From NCBI GenBank assembly GCA_944325325.1, contig CALUZP010000149.1:1-64000 (forward strand): a DNA stretch of 64,000 nt, written 5' to 3'. Positions 36,574 to 45,776 of this stretch are shown in pieces (the first letter of the stretch is position 1; every line of letters starts with the position of its first letter). The notes below the pieces were generated by a model. That model was given only the letters and a program-made list of their open reading frames with translations, had not been told where the DNA came from and searched no databases. A program made the position numbers and the translations under genes. This stretch comes from an uncultured Desulfovibrionaceae bacterium (GTDB lineage Bacteria; Desulfobacterota; Desulfovibrionia; Desulfovibrionales; Desulfovibrionaceae).

Positions 36574-38280
36574 ATGTTGCTGCATTGTGCAAACGGTGGC
36601 GACGCCGCCGCAAAAGTCCTGATTGATTTGGGCGTCGAAGTCGTCTTCACGCTGACAGGCGGCCACCTGAACCATATTCACCGGACCCTGCAAAACAGCC
36701 CTGTCCGCCTTGTGGACGTCCGCCACGAACAGGCGGCAACGTTCATGGCCGACGCGTATGCCCGCATGACCGGGAAGCCCGGCGTGGCCATGCTGACGGC
36801 CGGCCCCGGCTTCACCAACTGCATCTCCCCGCTGCAGCAGGCCGCCACAAACTGCACCCCGCTTTTGATCATCGCCGGAGCGTCTGATACCGTCTACCGG
36901 GACAAGATCGACCTCCAGGACGCCCCGCAACAGGCCATCGCCGCACCGATCTGCAAGGCAACCTTTGTCTGCACGGAAACCTCACGCGTGGCCGAATATG
37001 TGGAAATGGCCTACAGGACAACCATCACCGGCCGGCCGGGTCCCGTTTTCCTTGAACTCCCCTGCAACGTGCTGGGCAACGCCATGCCCAACGGCTCCTG
37101 CGTCTATTACAAGACGATTGTCGATTCCCATCCCGCCGATCTGCAAGGTGTGGCCAAGACCATCGACCTGCTGCAGCAGGCTTCGCGCCCCATCGTCGTC
37201 GTGGGCAGCGGCGGCGGCTACGCCAAAGCCGGAGACGCCCTGCGCAACTTTGTGGAAAAAAGCGGTATCCCCGCCTTTACTGCCAACATGGGGCGCGGCC
37301 TCATCTCTGATCTCCACCCGCTCGGTTTCGGCCTTGCCGCGGCAAATCGCCCTGTTACAGCCAAAAAGGCCTACGCGGAAGCAGACGTCATCCTGATCCT
37401 CGGCCACCGCATCACCCTGCATGACTTCTTTGGCGGCGCTTACAACCCCAAGGGCAAAATCATCCAGGTGGACATCTGCGGTGAAGAGCTGGGCCGCAAC
37501 AGGCGTGTGGATCTCCCCATCGTCAGCGACGTCCGCGGCTTCCTTGAAGCCGCCTGCGACAGGCTGGACGCCATGGGCCTTTCGGGCTCCATCGGCTCGC
37601 GCTATCAGGCCTGGGTCGAAGAGCTCCGCGCCGAAAAACAGCGCTGCCGTGAAGAACTCATGCCAGCCATGACAAGCGCCGACATTCCCATCCATCCCCA
37701 GCGGCTCATTTATGAAGTTGATCAGTTCATGAACCGGGATGACGACGTTGTCGTCGGCGACGGCGGCGACACCCTGACCTGGCTGCTCATGGGCCGCACG
37801 GTCCGCAAGCCCTACCGCATCATGGATCACGGGCTGTTCTGGTGCATCGGCGGCGGCATTGCGGACGTCATTTCCGCACGTCTCGTCTACCCTGACAGCC
37901 GTGTCATGCTGGTCACTGGCGACGGCTCGTTTGGCTTCAACTTCATGGAAGTCACCACAGCCCTGCGCAAGGGCCTTGCCTTTGTCATCGTGGTAGCCAA
38001 CGACTCTTCCTGGGGCATGATCCGCCACAGCCAGAAACTGCGCTTTGGCGAAACAATAGACTCCGTCACCCTGCTCGGCGCCACACCGTACCACAAGATG
38101 GTGGAAGCCGCCGGCGGCAAGGGCTTCTATGTGGAACGCCCCGAAGACATCCGTCCCGCTCTTGAAGCAGCCTTTGCCTCCGGCACGGTGGCCTGCGTCA
38201 ATGTTCAGATCAACCCCGAAATCATCAGCCCCGGCAGCATCGCCCTTGGTCAGCTCGGAGCGTATAAGATTACGGAATAA
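36574..38280 (+). CDS. Thiamine diphosphate-dependent enzyme, benzaldehyde-lyase-like
   Basis: This 568-residue protein has the three-domain acetolactate synthase fold: pyrimidine-binding domain (about 1-170), central domain (about 190-330) and diphosphate-binding domain with VTGDGSFGF and VVANDSSWG. Glu52 in RHEQAATFMADAYAR is the cofactor-activating glutamate, so it is not glyoxylate carboligase. Compared from memory with benzaldehyde lyase, GGH places His31 at the position of that enzyme's catalytic His29, and NVQINPEIISPG matches its end. It should cleave or form a carbon-carbon bond next to a carbonyl. Oxalyl-CoA decarboxylase or a 2-hydroxyacyl-CoA lyase are alternatives. AGGAGG precedes the start, and a sigma54 promoter drives it. 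Confidence 0.85.
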   Translation: MLLHCANGGDAAAKVLIDLGVEVVFTLTGGHLNHIHRTLQNSPVRLVDVRHEQAATFMADAYARMTGKPGVAMLTAGPGFTNCISPLQQAATNCTPLLIIAGASDTVYRDKIDLQDAPQQAIAAPICKATFVCTETSRVAEYVEMAYRTTITGRPGPVFLELPCNVLGNAMPNGSCVYYKTIVDSHPADLQGVAKTIDLLQQASRPIVVVGSGGGYAKAGDALRNFVEKSGIPAFTANMGRGLISDLHPLGFGLAAANRPVTAKKAYAEADVILILGHRITLHDFFGGAYNPKGKIIQVDICGEELGRNRRVDLPIVSDVRGFLEAACDRLDAMGLSGSIGSRYQAWVEELRAEKQRCREELMPAMTSADIPIHPQRLIYEVDQFMNRDDDVVVGDGGDTLTWLLMGRTVRKPYRIMDHGLFWCIGGGIADVISARLVYPDSRVMLVTGDGSFGFNFMEVTTALRKGLAFVIVVANDSSWGMIRHSQKLRFGETIDSVTLLGATPYHKMVEAAGGKGFYVERPEDIRPALEAAFASGTVACVNVQINPEIISPGSIALGQLGAYKITE

Positions 38281-39035
38281 CAAGACGGACCTGTTCAGTC
38301 AGGACTCGTTCTGCTCCTGGGCATGCGCACCCGAAATCAGCGCATCCCAGAGGGAAGCCGGCAACAGCCAGTGGCCTGCTCAAAACGGCAGGCCGCTGTA
38401 TATGCCTATCCGGGCAACGGTACAGCCATGCTCTCTACGGATTCCCCGGGACGAAACAACACCGCATTCTCCGTCCTGACCCCGAAGTAAAACCTCCACC
38501 CCTGGCCTGCCCCGCAGGCCCTCCTCCACGCTGCATGGCCCCTGACAGGGACCATGCAGCCTCACATCTGTCCAGTAAGGCGCATACGCAGATTGGGTTC
38601 TCTTGTCCAGCTCAGTCCGTTCTTGCCTGCGTCACTGCGTTCACCACACGAGACGACATGCAGGCACAGGCATCCGCGTTCAACAACAACGCTTCTTCAC
38701 AACACGGGCAACCATGCTCTGCGCCTGTCTGCAGCGCTCTGTCTCTCCGAGGCCACAGACTCCGGCAGCACGGCGCCTCTGTGCCCTCGCGGACTCGGCA
38801 TGACCGTAAAACAACGTGACGGCCCTGGACGCGCAAACACGGCTCAACCGGACGCTCAACGGCACACGGCACGCCCGAACCGGTTTCAGATGCAACAACA
38901 CGCCTGGCCCCCGGAGATTCAGCAGACAACAATCCTTCCCCGCCACCAGCCGCATGTTCTCCTCTCCTGCATGAACACCGGCCTGCTGCCTCTCCGGGGC
39001 TTGCCTTTCCATGCCGGAAAGGCCATACCCATTGC
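38281..39035. other. Gene-free region with three hairpins
   Basis: No supportable gene lies in these 755 bases. Hairpins occur at 38369-38398 (11 bp, CAGTGGCCTGC/GCAGGCCGCTG), at GGCCTGC/GCAGGCC (38503-38519), and at 38530-38560 (14 bp with a 3-nt loop, GCTGCATGGCCCCT/AGGGACCATGCAGC). The first may end the ThDP enzyme transcript. The others are unexplained. Confidence 0.5.
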
Positions 39036-39566
39036 ATGGCACAACAAACACTGCATGACATCACCCTGCGCATCGCCGGGCGCATCGGCGAATCCATCGT
39101 GGACGGCCCCGGGCTGCGCTACGTTCTGTTCACACAAGGCTGCCCGCATCACTGTCCCGGCTGCCACAACCCGGAAACCCACGACCCTGAAGGCGGCACC
39201 CTTGTGCCTCTGGACGAGATCCTGGACAACATCCTGGCCAATCCGTTGATCCACCGGGTCACATTCAGTGGCGGAGAACCGTTTACCCAGGCCGCCCAAC
39301 TGCTGCCACTGGCACAGGAGCTCAAGTCACGCGGGTTTCACCTCATGGCGTATACGGGCTTTACTTACAAAGCACTGCTCGGACAGCCGGACAGCCTGGC
39401 CCTGCTGAAGATGCTCGACATGCTGGTCGATGGTCCCTTTATCCTGGCCCAGCGCTCGCTTGAGCTGCCGTTCAGAGGATCGGCCAACCAGCGCGTGCTG
39501 GATGTCCCGTCCTCGCTCAAGGCCGGCCATCCGGTTCTGCATCCCGCGCACCATTCCGGATCCTGA
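39036..39566 (+). CDS. nrdG: Anaerobic ribonucleotide reductase activating enzyme
   Basis: NrdG is the radical SAM protein that puts the radical on the glycine of NrdD. The 176-residue protein has DGPGLRYVLFTQGCPHHCPGCHNPETHD with the CxxxCxxC cluster motif, then FSGGEPFTQA, which binds SAM, and DMLVDGPFI. Its length fits the family. The ribosome site is distant (GGAAAGG). It lies 8.7 kb from nrdD rather than beside it. It must act on whichever protein bears the functional glycine, either the large NrdD or the 62-residue partner. Confidence 0.93.
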   Translation: MAQQTLHDITLRIAGRIGESIVDGPGLRYVLFTQGCPHHCPGCHNPETHDPEGGTLVPLDEILDNILANPLIHRVTFSGGEPFTQAAQLLPLAQELKSRGFHLMAYTGFTYKALLGQPDSLALLKMLDMLVDGPFILAQRSLELPFRGSANQRVLDVPSSLKAGHPVLHPAHHSGS

Positions 39567-39604
39567 CCCTCTCCCCTTTTGCTTCTGCCGTACAGGAGCC
39601 GTTG

Positions 39605-40921
39605 ATGCCCAAACCATCCCCAGCCCGCCTGACAGCGTTGCGCGCGCTTGAAACTGCCGGCCGCAGCCATCGCCCCATACAGAGCATTCTCGACGAACAC
39701 CTGCGGCGCACGCCGCTGTCTGCTGCAGATCGCGCCCTGTGCACCGAGCTGGCCTATGGCGTCCTGCGCCTTGAGCGCCGCCTGAACTGGATTCTTGATC
39801 GCTTTCTGCGCCAGCCGGGCAAAACGTCACCCCTGCTGCGCCTGCTGCTGATCATGAGCGCGTATGAAGGCCTCTGCCTGACCCGCATTCCGGCCCACGC
39901 CACCGTCAGCGCAGCCACGGATCTGGCCCGCCATGTCCTGGGTGCGCCCATATCCCGCGTGGTCAACGGCGTGCTGCGGGCTCTGCTGCGTGAACCGCCG
40001 GACACGTTCGCGCCAGAAGCCATCGAACGCGGCTGCTCAAACCTGATGGAGCGCCTCGGCATAGCCTGGAGTCTTCCTGACTGGCTCGCAGAGCTGTGGC
40101 TCAGGTCCTACGGCGAACAGACAGCCCTCCAGCTGGCCCGGGCTTCTGCCTGCACTCCCTGGACGGCCCTGCGCGTCAATGCAGCCCGGCCGGACGCCCA
40201 TACCCTATACGAAACTCTGGCCCAAAGCCTTCCCGGGCACACCGTCAGCCGGACAGGCGATTTTGCCCTCAGCTTTGCGCCCGGCGCGCATCCGCCGGAT
40301 CTGGATGGGTTGATTGCTGCCGGCAGAGTGTCACGGCAGGGCTCCAGCAGCCAGCGCATGCTTGAAATCCTGGGCGCAACAGACGTGCAGGGCCCCCTGT
40401 GGGACGCCTGTGCGGGACACGGCGGCAAAACCTGCGCCCTGCTTGAACGCCATGTCCCTGTAACACTGGCCAGCGACACCTCACTGAAACGGCTGCACGG
40501 CCTGCGCCGCGAGCTCTGCCGGCTGGATCTGCCCGGGCCTGCCGTGATTGCAGCCTCGGCAGCGTGCCCTCCGCTTGCGCCACACAGCCGCTTTGACGCC
40601 GTGCTGCTTGACGTGCCCTGCAGCGGTTTCGGCACGCTGGCCCGCCATCCGGACCTGCGCCGCCTGCGCACGCCGGCCGATCTGCCAGGGCTGATCGCAC
40701 TTCAGGCGCGCATTCTGGACGCCGCCTGGGAGCATCTTGCTCCGGGAGGGCTGCTGTTCTATGTCACCTGCACGCTGAACCCCGCCGAAAACGAACGGCA
40801 GATCGACGCCTTTCTTGCCCGCCACACAGACGCCGAACAGACATGCCGCCATCAGGACGCCCCCGGAACACAGGGTGCGGACATGCTGTTTGGCGCACGG
40901 CTGCAAAAGCGTCCGGCGTAG
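39605..40921 (+). CDS. rsmB: 16S rRNA (cytosine-C5)-methyltransferase, RsmB/Sun family
   Basis: RsmB methylates C967 of 16S rRNA using SAM. The N-terminal 130 residues resemble the NusB-like RNA-binding domain (LTALRALETAGRSHRPIQSILDE, ADRALCTELAYGVLR). The catalytic part has DACAGHGGKT for SAM, LLDVPCSGFGTLARHPDLR with a proline-cysteine motif, and FYVTCTLNPAENE with the second cysteine. At 438 residues it is full length. AGGAG lies 6 nt before the ATG; a TTG directly upstream is in frame. It follows nrdG by 38 nt and may be cotranscribed. Confidence 0.92.
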   Translation: MPKPSPARLTALRALETAGRSHRPIQSILDEHLRRTPLSAADRALCTELAYGVLRLERRLNWILDRFLRQPGKTSPLLRLLLIMSAYEGLCLTRIPAHATVSAATDLARHVLGAPISRVVNGVLRALLREPPDTFAPEAIERGCSNLMERLGIAWSLPDWLAELWLRSYGEQTALQLARASACTPWTALRVNAARPDAHTLYETLAQSLPGHTVSRTGDFALSFAPGAHPPDLDGLIAAGRVSRQGSSSQRMLEILGATDVQGPLWDACAGHGGKTCALLERHVPVTLASDTSLKRLHGLRRELCRLDLPGPAVIAASAACPPLAPHSRFDAVLLDVPCSGFGTLARHPDLRRLRTPADLPGLIALQARILDAAWEHLAPGGLLFYVTCTLNPAENERQIDAFLARHTDAEQTCRHQDAPGTQGADMLFGARLQKRPA

Positions 40922-41032
40922 TAACCTGCCTGTCCGGAAGGAGCAGGCAGCCTCCCCGGCTCCCTGCTCCGGCGCTCTTGCCTTTACGGAATGTTCCAGC
41001 TTCTGCAGGGGCCTACGGCGCGAAGACGGCAT

Positions 41033-41067
41033 AAAAAAGCCATGGAACACAACAGGGGTCCATGGCT
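41033..41067 (-). terminator. Terminator of the CBS-domain membrane protein gene
   Basis: On the minus strand a 9-bp perfect stem (AGCCATGGA / TCCATGGCT) with a 12-nt loop runs into TTTTTT. It lies about 205 nt past the stop at 41272. A weak 7-bp inverted repeat (40926-40950) just after rsmB is the only other structure in 40922-41271. Confidence 0.75.
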
Positions 41068-41271
41068 CTGCATTCCAGGCGCGCAACTCCGGTGCCCGTA
41101 CGGTCAGTCAGGTACTGTTGCTCCGCAGCTGGGCCTGCATCTATGCAGGCTGTCAAGGCGAATCGCAACAGTCCGCATCCGGGACGTGCGGGCGCCATTC
41201 ATGCCACAGGCGGCGTCCGGTAAAACCGCATCCTTCCGGCAAGGCAAAGCATCCAGGGAACAGCCGGCCTG

Positions 41272-42552
41272 TCAGGCTTCCCGGCTGACAAGCACCTTGT
41301 CAATCCGGTTGCCGTCCATATCCACGATCTCAAATCGCCAGCCTTCCCACTCCACATGCTCCCCTTCGCGGGGGACACGGCCCATCAGGTACATCAGCAT
41401 CCCGCTCAGCAGACTGTAATGGCCTTTCTTTTCCTCAGGCACTGCCTTGAGGCCAAGTTGATCCTTGAGCTCAGGCACAGGGATGCTGCCGTCAACAAGC
41501 CATGAACCGTCCTCCCGGCGGATAGCCCAGTCCGTTTCCTGAGAGGCATTCAGCTGGCCGGTCAGGATCTTCAACAGATCATGCACGGTCACGACACCCT
41601 GTACGTCACCGTATTCGTCAACGATGAAGGCAACCTGCATGCCCTTGCTTCTAAACTGCACCAAAAGTTCCAGACTGGTCAGCGTTTCCGGTACAAAGAC
41701 CGCCGGCTCTAAAAATTCGTTCAGCTTTGCAATACCGTCTTCAATAAACAGGAACAGCGCCGTCTTGACGTTGATCGCCCCCAGAGGGTTTTCAAGGCCT
41801 CCGTTACAGACGGGAAACCAGGTATAGTCGGTTTCGCGCAGTCGCTTCAGGTTCTCCTGAGGAGTAAACTGCACATCAAGATAGACGATCTCGCTGCGCG
41901 GCTGCATGATGGAACTGACCGGCCTGTCCTCAAGACGGAAAATGTTCTTCAGCATGGCCTGCTGGCTGTCCTCAAGTAGGCCAGACTGCGACCCTTCGTC
42001 AATAACAGCCTGGATTTCCTCCATGGTGACAGTTTCCTTTTCATCAGGGTTCAGGCCTAAAAGGCGCATAACCCCCCGTGTGGAACAAGACAGCAGCCAC
42101 ACAAACGGCCGGCTAATCAAGGATAGCAGTTGCATGGGACGGGCAACCAGACAGGCCATCCGTTCCGCATGAATCTGCCCCAGGCGCTTGGGCACCAGCT
42201 CGCCAACAACGATAGAAAGATAGGTAATGGCTACGACAACACCGACGGTAGCAATGAATTGCGCGGTGGAGGGGTAAATGGCTGTGTACCGCTGAATCCA
42301 TTGAGAAAGGGGGCCGACCAGTGCCGATTCTCCCACAATACCGCTCAGAAGGCCGATGGAGGTAATGCCAATCTGGACGGTGGAAAGGAATCTTGTGGGA
42401 TCATCGCCCAACATGATGGCCGCTTGAGCAGCTTTGTCCCCCGAGGAGGCCCGGACAGACAATCTTGATTTGCGCGCCGTTACAAGGGCTATTTCAGACA
42501 TGGCAAAAATGCCGTTCAACAGGATCAAGACAATAAGTATGGCAATTTCCAT
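41272..42552 (-). CDS. Hemolysin-like/CorC-family membrane protein with CBS domains
   Basis: The protein belongs to the CNNM/CorC family of membrane proteins linked to magnesium or other metal transport. The N-terminal DUF21 part (about 1-180) has three to four hydrophobic segments and begins MEIAILIVLILLNGIFAMSEIALV. Two CBS motifs follow (about 195-320, with MQPRSEIVYLD and VVTVHDLL), then a CorC_HlyC C-terminal domain (WLVDGSIPVPELKDQLGL ... EFEIVDMDGNRIDKV-like end). I chose the internal ATG that gives the family-typical N-terminus. A start nine codons upstream is equally open, as neither has a clear site. It is about 427 residues long, and transport is not proven. Confidence 0.88.
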   Translation of the reverse strand: MEIAILIVLILLNGIFAMSEIALVTARKSRLSVRASSGDKAAQAAIMLGDDPTRFLSTVQIGITSIGLLSGIVGESALVGPLSQWIQRYTAIYPSTAQFIATVGVVVAITYLSIVVGELVPKRLGQIHAERMACLVARPMQLLSLISRPFVWLLSCSTRGVMRLLGLNPDEKETVTMEEIQAVIDEGSQSGLLEDSQQAMLKNIFRLEDRPVSSIMQPRSEIVYLDVQFTPQENLKRLRETDYTWFPVCNGGLENPLGAINVKTALFLFIEDGIAKLNEFLEPAVFVPETLTSLELLVQFRSKGMQVAFIVDEYGDVQGVVTVHDLLKILTGQLNASQETDWAIRREDGSWLVDGSIPVPELKDQLGLKAVPEEKKGHYSLLSGMLMYLMGRVPREGEHVEWEGWRFEIVDMDGNRIDKVLVSREA

Positions 42553-42948
42553 AAAATCTGGCTCTGTCTCGCTTGTCATCCATGTATAGGTTACTGTACG
42601 GGATACCGCGCCGGAACGAATCCCCTGGCCGCCTGGCGGCCGCCATCATCTGCCGGACCAAAGCTGAAGCACCCTTCGGCGCGTGCGGTTCGCCCCCTCC
42701 CGAACCACAGCCTTTGTTCGCCTTGCGGCATGCTCCAGACCAGCGTTGCTTCAGTACCGGCCTTTGTTGTTTGACGTGCCGCTCCCCCCTTTTTCTATGA
42801 CGACTACGCCGGATTACCACCTTGTCTGCCGCGCTGCCTTTTTCTCTGCAAGCAAAAACAACTGATGCCTTGAGCCTGGATACGCTCAAAAAGGGACTTC
42901 GTCTCTCGCCCCGCTCCCAACACTCGTCTGTGCAACGAGGACGGCACC

Positions 42949-42974
42949 GGGGAAGGAGGCTTTCCTCCTTCCCC
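42949..42974. terminator. Hairpin after the glcF-type gene
   Basis: A perfect 11-bp stem (GGGGAAGGAGG / CCTCCTTCCCC) with a CTTT loop lies 51 nt past the stop of the minus-strand dehydrogenase operon. No T-run follows on the minus strand. The rest of 42553-43024 holds no gene I can support. Confidence 0.6.
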
Positions 42975-43024
42975 TCAATCGCTAAGCAAAGCAAACGACA
43001 TATCGTTCCCAGCGGCAGGTTGCC

Positions 43025-44332
43025 CTAACGGCGCTCAAGCGCTTCCGCATAGATTTCGATAGCATGTCGCACGGTCACCTTCGATCCGCGCCGGGCCAAC
43101 ATATCCGAAATCTGCATCATGCAGGCCGGGCATCCCGTGGCAACCACCTCCGCCTGTGAGGTCAGGATGTTGCGTACCTTGCGCTCACCGATACGGGCCG
43201 ACAGCTCAGGTTCGTTCAGGGTGAACGTCCCGCCGCATCCGCAACAGCGCCCGGCCTCTTCCATTTCAACAAGCCGGTACTGCGGATTCATGCGGATAAG
43301 CTCCCTGGGCTGGGAAGTGATTCCGAGCGAAAGCCGCAGATGACACGGATCGTGGAACGTCGCCTTGATGATCTTCCGGCCCCGGTTGCCTCCCTGGGGC
43401 TTGCGCACGCCAAGCACGTCAATCAAAAAGGCGTTGATGTCGATGGCCTTGGCGGACAGCTCGTTGATGGCGTCGCGGTAGGCAAAGGGCATTGCCGAGG
43501 CACGCTGCACCCACACGTCGCGGATGGTTATGGTGCACGACGGGCACGGCGTGACAATGTAGTCAAACGTGCCGGTCTTGAACACATCCACGTTGTGCAT
43601 GACGGACTTGCGGAACCCGTCGATTTCGCCGGAAGTCAGCGCCGGCAGCCCACAGCAGACAAAGTCCTGCGGGAAGAAGACCCCGACTTCGTGATAGTCG
43701 AAAACCTTCAAACAGGCCCGTGCCATGTCTGTATACACCATGTTTCCCATGCAGCCCGGGAAAAAGGCCACTTTGAGTCGGCTTTTGCCGGCTGGCGAAT
43801 TGATGGCCCCGGTCGTTGCCGACAGTGTCTTGCCCGGTATGGACGGCAGGTGCCTGTTGCCGGCGATTTTTTTCAGCAACGGCACCTGGGTGGTGTCCTG
43901 CGCGTTGTGCTCCTCGTGCATGACCAGTTTCCGGAACGGCAGACCGGCTGTCAGCAGCAGGTTAAGCAGCCGGGCGTTGGGCAGCAGAGTGCGGAACAGG
44001 GCCTTCTTGACGGGAGAAAGCCCAAGATACCCATAGATGATCTCACGCGCGGCAAGAAACAGTTCGAACGTGTTGACCCCTGCAGGACAGACGTCATGGC
44101 ACGCGCCGCACAGCAGGCAGCGCCCGAGCCTGTCGCGGACAGCCTCGGGATCGGCAAGCATTTCATGGGACAGATTGTTCACCAGAGCGAGCTTGCCGCG
44201 AGCGACGTCACCTTCCAGCAGCGTCTCGCCATACACAGGGCACACGCTCTGGCAAAGACCGCAGCGATTGCAGTTTGACAGCTTGTCATCCAGCGTCCTG
44301 AGCGCCCTGGCAAGAAGGGTGATGTCGTCCAT
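43025..44332 (-). CDS. Iron-sulfur subunit of a lactate/glycolate-type dehydrogenase
   Basis: This cytoplasmic electron-transfer subunit pairs with the FAD subunit encoded just upstream. Two ferredoxin motifs (CNRCGLCQSVCP and CLLCGACHDVCP) lie in the first 95 residues. Two cysteine-rich CCG domains follow, with VCCGLPAL and GRCCGCGG, as in GlcF, LldE and heterodisulfide reductase D. It is 435 residues long. It would pass electrons from a 2-hydroxy acid to the quinone pool or another carrier. Lactate is the likely substrate in a Desulfovibrio-like organism, but the sequence does not decide between lactate and glycolate. Confidence 0.9.
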   Translation of the reverse strand: MDDITLLARALRTLDDKLSNCNRCGLCQSVCPVYGETLLEGDVARGKLALVNNLSHEMLADPEAVRDRLGRCLLCGACHDVCPAGVNTFELFLAAREIIYGYLGLSPVKKALFRTLLPNARLLNLLLTAGLPFRKLVMHEEHNAQDTTQVPLLKKIAGNRHLPSIPGKTLSATTGAINSPAGKSRLKVAFFPGCMGNMVYTDMARACLKVFDYHEVGVFFPQDFVCCGLPALTSGEIDGFRKSVMHNVDVFKTGTFDYIVTPCPSCTITIRDVWVQRASAMPFAYRDAINELSAKAIDINAFLIDVLGVRKPQGGNRGRKIIKATFHDPCHLRLSLGITSQPRELIRMNPQYRLVEMEEAGRCCGCGGTFTLNEPELSARIGERKVRNILTSQAEVVATGCPACMMQISDMLARRGSKVTVRHAIEIYAEALERR

Positions 44333-44335
44333 GAC

Positions 44336-45718
44336 CTACACTCCAATGATTTTCGAGGAGTTGAACAAGCCCTTGGGGTCAAACGCCCGCCGCATCTTGC
44401 GGCAGAAGGCCAGCGTGGCTTCACCCACTTCAAGCTCAAGCCAGCGGGACTTGGTGATGCCGGTTCCGTGCTCGCCGGAGAGCGTGCCGCCAAGGGCGAT
44501 GGTCTGCTCAAACAGTTCGGCAATGGCGCTTTCCACCCGCTCCATTTCATCCTTGTCCCGTTTGTCGCACATGAAGGTAGGATGCATGTTGCCGTCGCCG
44601 GCGTGGCCGAACACCCCAAGTTCCAGCCGGTATCTGGAGGCAATGCCGTCAATGGCCGTCATCAATGCCGGCAGCTTGGAGCGCGGCACGGTGGCGTCCT
44701 CAAGGATGCAGGTGGGCCGCATGCGGGCCAGCGAGGGCAGCGCAAGACGCCTGGCTTCCCAGACGGCGTCACGCTCCTTCGCATCCCCGGCCATCTGCAC
44801 GTCGCCGCCGCACTGACGCAAGACCTCGCACACAGCCTCGGCCTCTTCCTTGACCTGCGCGGGATGCCCGTCCACTTCAACAAGCAGCATGGCCGCAGCG
44901 TCGCGCGGCAGACCGATGCCCTTGAAGTCCTCAATGCGGTTCAGCGTCACGTTGTCCAAAAATTCCAGCGTGCAGGGCACGATGTGCGCGGCGATGATGC
45001 CGGCCACGGCTTCGGCGGCGGCAACGGTGCTGGCAAACGTGGCCTTCATGGCCTGGGCAGCCTTGGGTGGCGGAACAAGCCGCATGATGAGCCGGCTCAT
45101 CACCCCGATGGTACCCTCAGATCCCGTAAGCAGCCCGGCCAGATTGTAGCCTGTGGCACACTTTACGGTACGCGAACCGGTTTTGATGAGCTGGCCCTCG
45201 GCATCATAAAAATCAAGCCCCAGAAGATAGTCTTTGGTCACCCCGTACTTGAGGCCACGCAGGCCGCCGGCATTCTCCGCCACGTTGCCGCCCAGGGTGG
45301 ATACGGACATGGAGCTGGGATCCGGCGGATAAAACAAGCCTGCCTTGCGCACTTCCTCGGCGAACCTGGCCGTCACCACACCCGGCTCCACCACGGCGTA
45401 ACAGTCTTCGGTGTTGATTTCGAGAATCCGGTTCAGTGCGTTGGTCAGAATGACCACCGTCTCTCTGTTGTCCGGCACCACACCGCCGGACAGATTGGTG
45501 CCGGATCCCCGTACGACAATATGGAATCCAACGGAATAGCAGCGTTTGATCAGCGGACCGAGCTCTTCAACACGGGTCGGCCGCAGCACCAGTTCGGGCA
45601 CCACCGGCGCGTGCGGCGTCGCGTCGTACGAATAGCACTGGCGATCAGCCTCACTGGTCAGGACATTTTCTTTCCCGATCAGGCTTTCAAATTCTTTGAG
45701 CAGGGACGCGTTAGGCAT
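44336..45718 (-). CDS. FAD-linked 2-hydroxy acid dehydrogenase (D-lactate/glycolate type)
   Basis: This is the catalytic subunit of the GlcD/Dld type. The PCMH-type FAD domain holds PELVLRPTRVEELGPLIK, VVRGSGTNLSGGVVP, PPDPSSMSVSTLGGNVAENAGG and TGSEGTIGVMSRLIMRL. The C-terminal domain has FGHAGDGNMHPTF and the end GGTLSGEHGTGITKSRWLELE. It is 460 residues long from the ATG at 45718, which has GGAGG 7 nt upstream. The Fe-S subunit begins 3 nt after its stop. It probably oxidises D-lactate to pyruvate. The promoter region carries an unusual hairpin at the predicted start of RNA. Confidence 0.91.
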   Translation of the reverse strand: MPNASLLKEFESLIGKENVLTSEADRQCYSYDATPHAPVVPELVLRPTRVEELGPLIKRCYSVGFHIVVRGSGTNLSGGVVPDNRETVVILTNALNRILEINTEDCYAVVEPGVVTARFAEEVRKAGLFYPPDPSSMSVSTLGGNVAENAGGLRGLKYGVTKDYLLGLDFYDAEGQLIKTGSRTVKCATGYNLAGLLTGSEGTIGVMSRLIMRLVPPPKAAQAMKATFASTVAAAEAVAGIIAAHIVPCTLEFLDNVTLNRIEDFKGIGLPRDAAAMLLVEVDGHPAQVKEEAEAVCEVLRQCGGDVQMAGDAKERDAVWEARRLALPSLARMRPTCILEDATVPRSKLPALMTAIDGIASRYRLELGVFGHAGDGNMHPTFMCDKRDKDEMERVESAIAELFEQTIALGGTLSGEHGTGITKSRWLELEVGEATLAFCRKMRRAFDPKGLFNSSKIIGV

Positions 45719-45749
45719 GAAAACCTCCACGGCGTGAGGGGTGTGCAAT

Positions 45750-45772
45750 AAAAAAAGACAGGTACTCCTGTC
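45750..45772 (-). promoter_or_regulatory. Palindrome plus T-run at the glcD-type transcription start
   Basis: On the minus strand GACAGG-AGTA-CCTGTC is followed directly by seven T. It begins about where the promoter at 45777-45805 should start RNA, 32 nt before the gene. It may be an operator at +1, an intrinsic terminator, or a 5-prime stabilising hairpin. Confidence 0.6.
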
Positions 45773-45776
45773 TCAA

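Noticed and set aside
36574-38280. Assignment of the ThDP enzyme as acetolactate synthase or glyoxylate carboligase
   Set aside because: The activating glutamate excludes glyoxylate carboligase. No regulatory subunit gene (ilvH/ilvN) is adjacent, and the end of the protein resembles benzaldehyde lyase rather than IlvB.
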